DNA of 64,000 bases from Pseudopithomyces maydicus (lineage: Eukaryota; Ascomycota; Dothideomycetes; Pleosporales; Didymosphaeriaceae): NCBI GenBank assembly GCA_026873275.1, contig JANTUC010000006.1, positions 62,001 through 126,000 on the forward strand, given 5' to 3'. Each line of letters begins with the position of its first letter. Position 1 is the first letter of the stretch. Positions 11,153 to 21,651 of this stretch are shown piece by piece. Position numbers and translations under genes: made by a program. The notes beneath the pieces are model-generated. The model was not told the DNA's origin. It saw only the letters and a program-made list of their open reading frames with translations, and did not search any database.

Positions 11153-11905
11153 TCAAACAATCTGCTCGACATGTTGCTTCTTCTGCTGTTCACTCGTCCA
11201 AGTTTTCAACTGCTCCCAGTCCCGACACTGATGCATTGTCCTGAAACCGTGGACTCCGTTGATCTTTTCATCAACAACTTCTAGAGTCGTATCCGCTTGA
11301 CACATAAGTGACTGTCGAATAAGATCAATGCAATGTCTTATATGGCTTTCTTGAATATCCACTGGGAGGTCTTCATCCACGAGCTTATGGCCTTGTACGG
11401 CGGAATGGTGACTTGCCCAGTAGCCTCCACGCAGTGCATTCTATGTACAATTAGAATTTGGAAGCCATCGAATTGAATTTTTGGGAGGGCATACCAGGCA
11501 ATGAAGTTGGTGAAATACTGAAAATGTACTTCGAGTGGGAGCTATCACCGGATGGACGAAAAACCCGCCCTCCTCTGGGAAGATTTCGCGCCATGCATGA
11601 TTTGTATGATTAGATGGAGGGTAGGAGAAACTTCGGTTGTAGCGAAATGTATGGTCAATGATATCCACTAAGAATGTTCGTCATTGCCTTAGTTTGATTC
11701 CAGGCTCATACTCACGATGAAGACTTCGATCCCTATGGTGCAGATATGTGATTCCTTCGGCAGCAAAGTAACCAAGTGATCCTGCTATAAAGCATAGCAA
11801 TAGAAGCAGTACCTTGGTGTACAACGGCTTCTGCTTTTTGGGAAAGACCATCCCATCTTCAGCCGAAGGGACTGGTGAATACTTGGTAAATGAGGGGATA
11901 CGCAT
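11153..11905 (-). CDS. UstYa-family (DUF3328) oxidase-like protein B
   Basis: Three exons, complement of 11153-11440, 11495-11667 and 11716-11905; phases agree and give 216 residues. The N-terminal cytosolic tail includes KYSPVPSAEDG, followed by a membrane helix at about 30-48 (LLLLLCFIAGSLGYFAAE). Both signature motifs are intact: HQLHCL (end of exon 2) and HIRHCIDLIRQ (exon 3), and the conserved C-terminal HQCRDWEQLKTW is present. Exon 1 is 190 nt and ends in phase 1, exactly as in the neighbouring copy, so the two are paralogues. It is probably anchored in the secretory membrane and acts there on a secreted precursor or a small-molecule intermediate. Confidence 0.9.
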
Positions 11906-12971
11906 GTTTCTGGTTGATCAAAGCAGTGAATCTTTCCAAAAAATTAGGCTTGTCTGAATCTCAGAGATCAGTGAGAAATGGGCATGAGGAAAACCCTGAA
12001 TTTCCGTCTCTAAGCACACCTTCTTAGTGTCGCCATGACACTACACATGTGCGATCACTCTGCATATATTGCTATCGACTTCCGGACTGTACCAAAGCGT
12101 ATACATCCTTGAGTATCATCGCTTTTTGCTACACAATTCTGCACGCATGAGTTTTGTCCGGATATAAGCGATAAAGACATGGGCATGCTGCAGAACGTTC
12201 CCGGAAATCGGTAAACGCCCTTTCGCGCGGGACTGCGCGATCTCAATATTCCACGCAACATTATCCTAAAAGAGACCGACCGGCTAAGCGGTCGGGCGGT
12301 GAGCTTGGTCAACCGTAAAGCTGGCCCCCTCTCCTTCATCGATCGAAATTACCCGAACCCCCACTCCCCCCTCCCCTCCCCTCCCCTCCTCTTACAATCA
12401 CTCCGTCTTGCTTCCCCTGCCCCCAAACCCAACACACATTGCTCCATGATTTGCCAGACAGCCTGAACTCTATCGGTGTTGGCTAAGTAACATGGTGATA
12501 TGATAATGCTTCGATATCCGACTGGTTCGTTCAGTGAAGGTTTTGCTTTTTCTCTGTGTCACCTTCCATTTGGGACTTTGAAAATCCGTACGACTTGGCA
12601 TCTCGCACGAGCAAGCTCGGAAGCAGACTTCCAAAGTTTGTATTGAGAAGCGAGTGAATATCGGTGCTCGTGATTCATGGTCTGTGAGACCGAGGTTCCG
12701 TTCATGGTAGTGAGGTATGGTAATAGCGCAGCAGTGTGACTGACCAAAACCGTAATGATCGAGGAGAAGACGCCTACCCCCGACAAAAGACGCTTTACAA
12801 TTGCGACTCAAGCTGACACGTATGCGGAATTAGATTCCCAGAATCGATCTAGTTTATCTCGAACGACCAGAGAGTCGACTACATGAAGAGAAGGCGTAAA
12901 ATAAAAGTGAAAATTAAAGTATCACCCGGTATATCCGCACACTTCAAATCAATATGATCCATAGCAACCCC
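11906..12971. other. Intergenic with polypyrimidine tract
   Basis: No gene supported. Contains a C/T-only tract at about 12358-12394 built on CCCCT units, and a palindrome-like GACCGACCGGCTAAGCGGTC near 12270. Short minus-strand frames at 12470-12811 show no domain. Confidence 0.45.
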
Positions 12972-14217
12972 TTAATGAGACCTGCCCATTTCATATACAT
13001 CGCTGCGTTCCTCAGACTCATCACGAAGCTTGTTTGACTTCGTGGTTGCAGTTTCGGCTCTCTGTGTGAGATCTGTGGCACTCTCCCCTGCTAGTCGGCG
13101 GCTCCCGCCACTTCTGTTGCTGCCAGACCTCAGGCTCACCATGGAGAACATGCTCCGTATGACTGTCGGTAGGCCGCGATGCTCTTTGCGCAGCAAAGGT
13201 GCAAGGGCGGGTAAACAAGCAGCGATGAGCGAATTGCATGGCTCTATGATCGACCATATAGTACAATAGACTGTAGTGGCTACGGAAGTTGTTAGCAGGC
13301 GACTTTGAAATTACGGTAAGTAGAATGTACCAGAGAATGTGTGTTGCAGTGGTGTAAGATCCATCAAGCGCCTGAAATAAACCGTCCGAACGATCGAGGC
13401 AATGATGCTACTATTCAATAGATTAGTATTATAACTTCTCTCCTGGTGTTTGCTTACAAGAACCCAAGACCGAAGATTCCGGCGACCATGAACTTCCGTG
13501 TCCTGCTAATATGGAGACTCTTTATAACCGGCAAAGGCAGACATAGCGTGGCAACATCCTGGGCAAAATTCAGGATCGAATTAACAAGCAGCCAAACAGC
13601 ATAGTTGATCGGCTGTTCGAACTGGTAGACACGGTAGGCAGCTAGCGTTCCCTATGTTCTCGGTCAGAGTGATAAATGTGACCCGCTATATGAGGGGGCT
13701 TACAATTACGCAGGTGAGACACCAACAGATGGTGAAGACAAAAAGTATGTTGACTGCGATTTTGAACTTCGGTGTAGGGAACACTCGCTTGTAGAAGAAC
13801 AGCAGACCTATTCGAACGAATGTAATCGAGATAGCCCATAGAATCTGACTCGCCCAGATGACCTAAGCGCTTTAGCTTTTCTGACACGTTGAAATATGGA
13901 CCAGCTCAAATACCTTCCTGAAGGTATACACCTTTGGGCCTCTCAAATCCTGGATCGGCCACCCTAATCCACCATCGACGGCTCCGTAGATGATCAAACC
14001 ACCGTGAGCTAGGATTATAATCTAATGAATGATTAGAGAGCGATACGAAAAGAAATTGGGCATAACTCACAAGACCTGCGAGAAAGAACCAAGCATCTGC
14101 GGTCATGGGTTGCTTCTTTAGACTTTGCGCATACTGGCGAAGTAGAACAGCAATGGTACCCAGGAAAGTGAACACAGCACAACATGCCACTGATGCAACA
14201 GAGTACGAGGAATGCAT
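12972..14217 (-). CDS. PTH11-like (fungal rhodopsin-domain) membrane receptor
   Basis: Six exons, complement of 12972-13279, 13331-13410, 13458-13651, 13704-13862, 13914-14021 and 14071-14217; every phase agrees, giving 331 residues. The chain is strongly hydrophobic with about seven helices. Family landmarks: MTADAWFFLAGL after helix 1, GAVDGGLGWPIQDL in the first extracellular loop, VIWASQILWAISITFVRIGL (helix 3), NFAQDVATLCLPLPVI (helix 5) and WSIIEPCNSLIAACLPALAP (helix 7), then a hydrophilic Ser/Arg-rich cytosolic tail. There is no N-terminal CFEM domain. Such proteins are orphan seven-helix receptors or membrane proteins linked to sensing. Its 5' end faces the O-methyltransferase at 14963, with 745 bp between. 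Two introns needed non-obvious sites (acceptor ATTAG at 14022, donor GTACAT at 13330), picked by phase and conservation. Confidence 0.83.
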
Positions 14218-14962
14218 AGTGACTGGTCTCGATGCTTTCGCTAATGATTATTCGAGCAGGTGACCGAAGTTCAAAAAGAGTAGGAAAACTGGGTCAACGA
14301 CGAGTAGTTCGCAAGGCTAAAGGTCAGCAGCTCAATGGCTTGATGGTAGAATAAAACAAAAATGGTGCTACTGGAGCGGCAGAACCCGTGCAGTCAATGC
14401 TTTTCGGGATTGGTGCACCAGGGCCAGGGTAGGCGAGCGTCCCAGGAACCATTGGTAGATACTCAATGTACCTGCAACTGCATCGATACGAAGTCCGACC
14501 CGCGCGAGACTTGCAGTCGGGGCCCAAAAGTATGGTTCAGTAGGAATGTGTGCAGTAGCGCGGTTGGGTCCCGATGTATGGTTCAATACACATGAGTGAA
14601 TACAGTAGCGCGATTTGGACCGTCCTCTTTTGGAAGACTCCAGATTACATGCTTCGTTTGATGTGGCGGGGTATGTCATGTTTCACACGATTGCGGCACG
14701 ACCAGGCCGACGCTGAATGCAACTGTCCCCACGTCGTGCTTGCATCCCACAGTTGACAGACACCACAAGCTACACGTTACTATCCAAGAAGAATTCCAAG
14801 CTATCGGTTTTGCTCCATCACTTTTACCTTGGTGTACGGGCAACGGTTTCTGAGTCGCTCAAGTTGTCTTGCATCGTCGCCAAACATTCCAACCTGAGAT
14901 CAAGAACTTCGCTCCCTCTCTCAATACTTTCTGAAGCAAAATCCTAAATTTTCAGACTTGCC
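14218..14962. promoter_or_regulatory. Divergent intergenic region with imperfect tandem duplication
   Basis: Shared upstream region of the receptor (minus) and O-methyltransferase (plus). At 14531-14628 a roughly 45-50 bp unit occurs twice: TATGGTTCA, then CAGTAGCGCG, then GGTTGG, and TATGGTTCA, then CAGTAGCGCG, then ATTTGG. The repeated CAGTAGCGCG could be a binding site for a cluster regulator; this is a guess from repetition. Confidence 0.45.
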
Positions 14963-16371
14963 ATGACTTCGAGAGCCCGACAACTCGTCGAGATTCTTTC
15001 TCAATGCGTCTCAGACGTTGAAGATTTTCTCAAGACTCAGGATTCTCCAGACCTCTCAATCGAACGAGATGTACCCTTGAACTTCCAAGCAAATCCAAAG
15101 TTTTCTTCGCCTAAGGACGCTGCTATATTGGCTTGTAAAGAGCTCACCGCACTACTAGGTGGTTCATTCACCGCTATCACCAATCAAACGGTAGTACTAG
15201 AAACATGCACAGAGGCAATAGAACTGACCGCTGGATAGACAAGCGAATTCGCGAATACACAAGCAATTTGCCGCTTCAAGATTCCGTCGAGTTTCCCGCC
15301 TAGTCGCGATGACGCAACATACGATGAATTGGCAGCGAACAGTGGTCTTCCAGAACCCGAAGTACGACGCCTGGTGCGCTCAACGTTGCCTTCGTACATA
15401 TTTCTCGAGAAAGAAAAGGGCATCGTTACGCGCACTGCAGCGTCAAAACTGCTGGCGTACAACCCTCTCATGGTCCAATGGGTCGAGATGACCGCGACGG
15501 AGATCATGCCTGCGACACTGAAAATAGCAGATGCTATGGAAAAGTGGCAGCAATCAGGCGAGCCACACCAGACGGTGAGTTTGTAGTTCCCGCTCAAACC
15601 AGGCGCTGATATTTTCTCAAGGGTTACAACCTGGCAAATAATACGGAAGATTCAGCATTCACACATATGGCAAAATTCCCAGGCCGTCCCGAACAGTTTG
15701 CTCGGGCCATGTCTCTCTTTAGCATGGGACCAGGTTACTCTCCCAGGTGGTTGCTGGAGAACTATCCTTGGGGAAGCATGGACAATGGACTTGTAGTAGA
15801 TGTCGGTGGCTCAAAGGGCGAATATGGCACTGCCATAGCCGACAATTTCCCTGGGATCAATGTGATCATTCAAGATCTACCGGATGTGATCGCAAAATCC
15901 CAGTCGAGCGCATCGACGGAAAATTCTAGCGACAGAGTAACATTCATGGCTCATGATTTCTTTACAGAACAGCCCGTTAAAGGCGCAGATGTGTATTTCA
16001 TGCGATGGATCTTGCACGACTGGTCGGATGTATACTCAATCCGGATATTGCGTGCTTTGATACCAGCATTGAAGAAAGGGGCCAAGGTTGTACTACATGA
16101 GTACATCGTTCCTGAGCCAGGAGAACAACTGACTCTACAGGACACCGTTCTAAGGTACGAGAGTTTTTTATATATTTATTCGAAGATTGATACTGAGATT
16201 GTATGCAGGATATTTGACACTGCGGTCCGAGCCCTGACGAATGGCAAAGAAAGAGAAGCAAATGACTGGCGGGCGTTGTTCACCGAGGCAGATAGTAGAT
16301 TTAAAGTTCTAAGTATCGAGAAGCCGCCTGTATCGAGTCTAGGTATAATCGTAGCTGAATGGGAGGGATGA
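14963..16371 (+). CDS. O-methyltransferase (SAM-dependent, COMT-like) 1
   Basis: Four exons, 14963-15190, 15239-15574, 15622-16154 and 16209-16371; phases agree and give 419 residues. The N-terminal part is the helical dimerisation/winged-helix domain (TYDELAANSGLPEPEVRRLV at about 110-130). The C-terminal Rossmann domain has the SAM motif LVVDVGGSKGEYG (about 230), VIIQDLPDVI, FMAHDFFTEQPVKGADVYF and the catalytic-region RWILHDWSD, where His is the general base in this family; the last exon has the usual NGKERE. Fungal members methylate phenolic hydroxyls of polyketides and related products. It ends 134 bp from the end of a second O-methyltransferase on the other strand; both keep the same last-intron phase, so they are probably an old duplicate pair. 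Confidence 0.9.
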
Positions 16372-16505
16372 GTCAGTGCTGCGCTGGGAAGGGAGCAGGC
16401 TAAAAGCAAATACAATTATATTCATGTGACAGTGTCCCATAGAGAAAAAACAATTGATTCGCATTTTCTGGATACATAAGATAGATATGTGAAATTTCCA
16501 GTTGT

Positions 16506-17880
16506 TCATTCTGTCCAAACCGCTTCAATCACCGAAAGTACTGAGCCAGGGGAGCATGTGATCCTCCGTATCTGAAAGCGGGGGTCAGCCGCGGCGAAAA
16601 GAGCTTTCCACTCTTCTGCATCGCGTTCTTTCGAGTTGAAAAATTGCTTCATCAACAGGTCATAACCTCTGTGTCATTCATTAGAGATGTTCCCATGGAA
16701 TTGCGACACAAACTCACCGAAGCAATTGTGCTTGCGAAGAAGATAGCACATTTGGCTCAGGCATGCAAACTTCGTTGATAATTACTCTCGACCCATTCTT
16801 CATGACTGAAACGATATTTCGCAGAACCTTTACGCAGTACTTGTCGGACCAGTCATGAAGCGTTGAGCGGAGAAAATAAACGTCGGCATCCAAGAATGGC
16901 TGAGGAGAAAACATGTCGTGGCCCATCAACTCCAAGCGACCTTGCAAGTCTTCAGGGACCTTGTTTGATTTAATAACATTTGGCAGATCCTGCACCACTG
17001 CCGTCATGGTCGGAAACTGGCGTAATATTGCAGCAGCGATTGATCCGTCTGCGCCGCCAATATCAACCAGACGCTTTGGTACGGAATTCGGTTCCCACTC
17101 CAAGTCAGTTATTAGGTTAGACACACTCATCTCAGGTGCGGCTTGCAAAAATCTCATTGCGTTGGTGAACCGCTCCGCTCGGGCGGGAGCCTCCTGCAGG
17201 AAACCGAACAACGTTGGGTTAGATGGTTTGAGGAGCGCGAACGCTGTCTCGTCAGGCTCTTGCGAAACTGGCCATCTTGACAGGGCCTCCATGGTATGTG
17301 GAGCAGCTGGCCAAATCTCGTTGCAGAAGTGGCCAATCCAGTCGTTCACCAGCGGCATTTCGTGCATGCATTTTGACGCAGCTGAGTGACCGACCAAACC
17401 GTCTGAGGTCTCTCGGAAAACATGGAAGGCGATAGCTAAGCGCAAGAGCCGTCGAACAGTATCGACAGGGGTATTGCACCGCTGAGCGAGGTCTTCGTAA
17501 CTAACTTCCTCATTCACATTAATTTTGTTTGCGACCTGATATTCATTGATGAAATGGAGACTCGGAAGTATGTTGTGCTAGTAGTGTTGTGAGTACGATA
17601 GCGAAAGCATGCGACATGTAAATGAATCACTCACGGTAGGACTAGTAAGAGCTACGATGTAGCTGAGAGGTCCTGTGGCTAAATCATGAAGCTCGGCAGT
17701 CGCATCAAGAAGTTCGGCTCGGGCTTTCTGGAGCTGCGGCGGAAGCACCAAGACTGGAGGCGCCTCGGGGGCAAAAGACAAGTCAGGAAGTCCTTGGGCC
17801 TCAAGATATTGGCTTATCTCTGCAGTCGTTCGACTGATCGTTGCTGCGAGAGCCTCTGCTTTGCTTTGCGGCTTGGACAT
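16506..17880 (-). CDS. O-methyltransferase (SAM-dependent, COMT-like) 2
   Basis: Three exons, complement of 16506-16668, 16718-17577 and 17635-17880; phases agree and give 422 residues. The start at 17880 gives MSKPQSKAEALAATI, which fits the family; an in-frame ATG at 17967 would add an unlikely leader. Domains in order: N-terminal helices (LPDLSFAPEAPPVLVLPPQL), winged helix (VSYEDLAQRCNTPVDTVRRL), SAM motif LVDIGGADGSIAA, AVVQDLPNVI, LMGHDMFSPQPFLDADVYF, and STLHDWSDKYCVKVLR with the catalytic His. The C-terminal exon includes MKQFFNSKERDAEEW. It is arranged tail to tail with O-methyltransferase 1. A second oxygen of the same product, or a different intermediate, would be the likely target. 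Confidence 0.9.
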
Positions 17881-18335
17881 GGTGAGGGTGCTTCCGATGA
17901 AGCCTGAGGCGTGAACTCTAGGAATCGCCACTTCATTTACGTCGCACAAAATAGCAACCTCCATCATTGTAACCGTTCTGGGATTGGAAAGTGATGCGAA
18001 TCATCTGCATGCATATTACGTTAGGTTGCACATTGTTGGAACGATGATGACAAGACAGGGGTCTGTCAAAGTCCGAGGGTAATCACCAATCATCACATCT
18101 CTCGCGTACCCTTGTGCGCAGATATGCAATGAACCTTGCGGTACAGCTAAAACTAACATCTGCAGCTATCCCGCAAGTCCGCCTTGAAGAATTTAGGAAT
18201 CTAGCTTTAGTCTGTGGGGACCACTTGGCAGTCCATTGGTGCTCGTCACGTCCTGACATAGACTTTCTGTGCAGCAATCTGATAGCATCACAAAAGCTTG
18301 CGTTGGCAATTTTCACGTTACGGGAAATCGCCAGA

Positions 18336-20096
18336 ATGTTAACTCTGTGCATGACTGCTGTGTTTGTTCTTGGCCTGTTATATGCCAAGGCCTCCAAGAG
18401 ATGGAGAAGTCAGAAGGACGATATACCAGGCCCATTGATTGGTCGACTATCTACATATTATCGGGTCTGGCTTCTCATGTGGGGAGACGCTCCTCGCAGA
18501 TATGCTGAATTACATCGGAAATATGGACCGATTGTTCAGACAGGTCCTTATCACGTCTCGATCTCTGAGTCTCGTTGGATTCCAGTTGTCTATGACACCA
18601 AACATCAGTTCAGAAAGGTGAGCAGATACTGCTTTCAACCTATTTAAAATATTTCTAGAAAATCACATCAGATCTCTTTCTGCCCTTATGATTGGAGTTA
18701 TCGTTGATTTTCTTGTAGGGAAAATTTTACGATGTCTTCCGCCCACTGTACAAGGGCAAGCCGCTTGATACAGTCTTCACGACATCAGACCCAGCGCTTA
18801 ACAAACATCTCAAGCACTCTCTTCTCATTAACCTGTTGAACAAGCCCCAACTATTCGTCAAAGAAATTGACTACAGTGTGTTCGTCTTCATTCAAGAGAT
18901 GGAGTCAATGAAAGGGGACTCGATCGACTTCTCAAGCTGGACGTTTTACTGGGCGTTCGACATGACGTATGCACTAGTCTTCGGGGATCATTTTGGATAC
19001 ATGGCGTCGAGGAAGGATTTCAATGGAATGGTTTCGTCGTTCAAAACCATCGTCCGGTCCGCCGCGGTGCTCGGTCAGGTTCCCCAGTGGTGCCCAGCGA
19101 CTCTGGCCAATAAGAGATTCATGGGATTCTGCCGCAGCTTTCGCAGCTTCCCAGATCCCACCATCCAGCTTCTCGAAGTAAGGTTTCTAGTTTTATGCTG
19201 CAATAGCCTTGACTAATATATGACCAGGAAATTGAAAGAAAGATTGAGAAACATGACAAGCAAGCGCATTCTTGTGGCAACTCGCTCCTCTGTCGCGTGC
19301 TCTCTAGTGGTGAGCACAAGCTCAAAGAGAGTGCATACGATGAGGCAGTAAATGTACTCTTTGAAGCATTGTAGGTGATCTCTGGTGATTTCTTTAAGCT
19401 AGCTGACGTGCACAGTTTAGCAGCAGCGGGGGAGGTAGCGGTCAGTCTTACGACGATAATCTATTGTCTTCTCGGCGACCAGAGGGCTTACAACAAGTTG
19501 ACGAATATCCTACGATCTGGTAGCGATCCAGATAATCTCTATGTGTAAGTAATCATGTGAAAGATGAGGAACGTTACATTTACTACCGAGAACAGAAATG
19601 CTGTTATTAAGGAGGCCTTGAGAGTTCACACTTCGAATAGCCCTCCTATCGAGAGGGTGGTGCCCGCTGGGGGCCTGAATGTCAATGGCTATTTTGTCAA
19701 AGAGGGTACCGTGCTTGGAATACCTCAATATCTAGCACACCGAGATCGGGCGGTGTTTGGTGCGGATGCCGAGCAATTTCGTCCTGAGCGTTGGCTCGAA
19801 GCAGACGAGGCCGCGATCAAATCCATGGACCAGAATTTCATGACTGTAAGTATTCAAAGAGAATCATGGGGTGATATATCATTGACCGTAATAAGTTTGG
19901 CAAAGGCTGTCGCGGCTGTGTAGGGAGAGAGTTGGCCATGATGGAGATGCGTACTTTCGTAATTAAGGTTTTCACAAGACTTGATGTCGAGTGGGCATCC
20001 AGCACAAGGCCCAGAACTGCCAATTACTGGATGATGGAGTATTTTGATTTTTACGTTCGATTTACCGATGCGGCAACAAACAAGGACAAGAAGTAA
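18336..20096 (+). CDS. Cytochrome P450 monooxygenase
   Basis: Six exons, 18336-18617, 18719-19177, 19228-19370, 19416-19544, 19596-19845 and 19896-20096; all phases agree and give 487 residues. An N-terminal membrane anchor (LCMTAVFVLGLLYAK) is followed by the DDIPGP proline hinge. The I-helix is AAAGEVAVSLTT, with Glu in place of the usual acidic/Thr pair region. The K-helix ExxR is EALR, then FRPERW. The heme loop FGKGCRGCVG keeps F-x-x-G-x-R-x-C-x-G with Cys as heme ligand. It is ER-bound, using NADPH-P450 reductase. The position between the methyltransferase genes points to oxidation in the same pathway. The CYP family is not assignable by eye. Confidence 0.9.
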
Positions 20097-20440
20097 AGCG
20101 TATTCTATAAGCATTATGATAAGATAAATACTTTCTACGCGTCTCGAAAGTTAGCGTCATTGCTCGTTATTTCTGCTCTCACGCATTATGTAGCTATTTG
20201 AAATGCATTCCGCAGTTCTAATCTTTATCTTCGGGAGAATAGGAGAGCATTTTGGGTCATGAAGCCTCAAGGAGAGAGCTATACGGGTAGCATTTAGTAT
20301 AGTGGTATCCCCCTGTCTTTTGTCTGAGCACAACAGATTGGCATACGCTATCTACCTATGACCATTACGTAGAAAAAACTCCTCTTACGCCGCTCAGGTT
20401 TCTATTCACACAAAAGTAGCAACCCAAACATCCATTGCCC

Positions 20441-21353
20441 TCACCCCTTTCGGCACCCCTCTACGCTATTCAAGCTTGCCTCACACGAGTCACGTAGCGC
20501 AAAAACAACGTCCTGTTCCCTCTCATTGCTCACATGCTCCCTTGTTTCTTTTTCAAAAGAGGGAGAAAGACAAGCATAGACTTCCCACTGCCCGTCCATC
20601 AATTCCTCGCCACATTCCACGAGTTTCTCACTCTCCAGCTGCCACCCAGCCGCCAAAGCCAGCTCTGCGAGTCTTTTGGGTCCCAATACCGTGCGAACGT
20701 TCGACTCGCTCGTAGATTTGCGACACTCTAGTGCTGCTTGGGTGAGCGCGGCTAGAACGTGGGGTTGTGCAGATGAGTAGGATGCTACCAGCGACCATTC
20801 GGCGAGGTGGAGTTTATGACAATGCTGCTTCAGAGCGCGAAATGTGGACAGGATAAGCGAGGTAGAAGAGAAATACCACAGAGAATGTGCGAGGACTGCT
20901 GCGTCGAAAGCTTTACTATCGATAGTAGGCGGGGAAGATGTAACAGAAGTGAGTGGGATGGAGGCGAGATAGTCTTTGGGAGATTGCTGGACCCATGTAA
21001 TGCGTTTCCCAAGCGGACCTTGTGAGATATGGCTCTGCGCTTGACCAAGAGTATATGGGCTACCTTTAGAGATACTAATCAGTGGATTTCTGGAGTTCTG
21101 ACAAGAACGTACCATAATCGAGACTCGCGGGGTCAACTGCCACCACTTTCCCCTGATCACCCACAGCAGAGGCAAGGACGGCTGTGCAGTCACCTTGCCC
21201 GCAGCCTATCTCTAGCACTTTCGAACCGGTGTGGATATTCCATTGTGACAAGAGTGCCAGGCGATGCAGTGTTTGGGAGTACTGAATGCTAAAGCGAGTA
21301 GGGTCATGCAGACAGAGACGAGCGATTGATGTAGCATCGAGTTGGCTGGACAT
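20441..21353 (-). CDS. Class I SAM-dependent methyltransferase
   Basis: Two exons, complement of 20441-21063 and 21113-21353; phases agree and give 287 residues. Start chosen at MSSQLDATSIARL; an upstream in-frame ATG (21401) would add 16 residues. Motif I is VLEIGCGQGDCTAVLA, followed by acidic VVAVDPASLDYG and a later AFDAAVLAHSLWYFSS matching motif II/post II. No sterol- or UbiE-specific motif is visible, so O-, N- or C-methylation cannot be chosen. The C-terminus is hydrophilic (SFEKETREHVSNEREQDVV). It is convergent with the P450 and tandem with the MFS gene, which suggests membership of the same cluster. Confidence 0.85.
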
Positions 21354-21651
21354 ATTTTGCTCAATTTGTGTTGGTATGGGATGTCTGGCTAAGGTTTTCA
21401 CAGCGGGGTGGTGTGAGGTATGTAAGATGAAGTGGTATGTGTCATTGATTAGACCGGTTTAGGCGCATCGTCATGCTGGCTGACAACGATTGAGTTCCCC
21501 TTTCGTGATAGCGTCTTGTGCCTTGTCTTTCTAATAACTCTCTTGCTAGATGGATTCTGTGATTACAATAACAAATTATTATCTCTAAAATAATGCTTTG
21601 ATACATAAGATAGTCTAAGGGAAAGGAAACATCCCAATTTTGATCCTGCTT

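Noticed and set aside
17881..17967. Upstream ATG extending O-methyltransferase 2
   Set aside because: The added 29 residues do not match the family, whose N-terminus begins at MSKPQSKAEAL.
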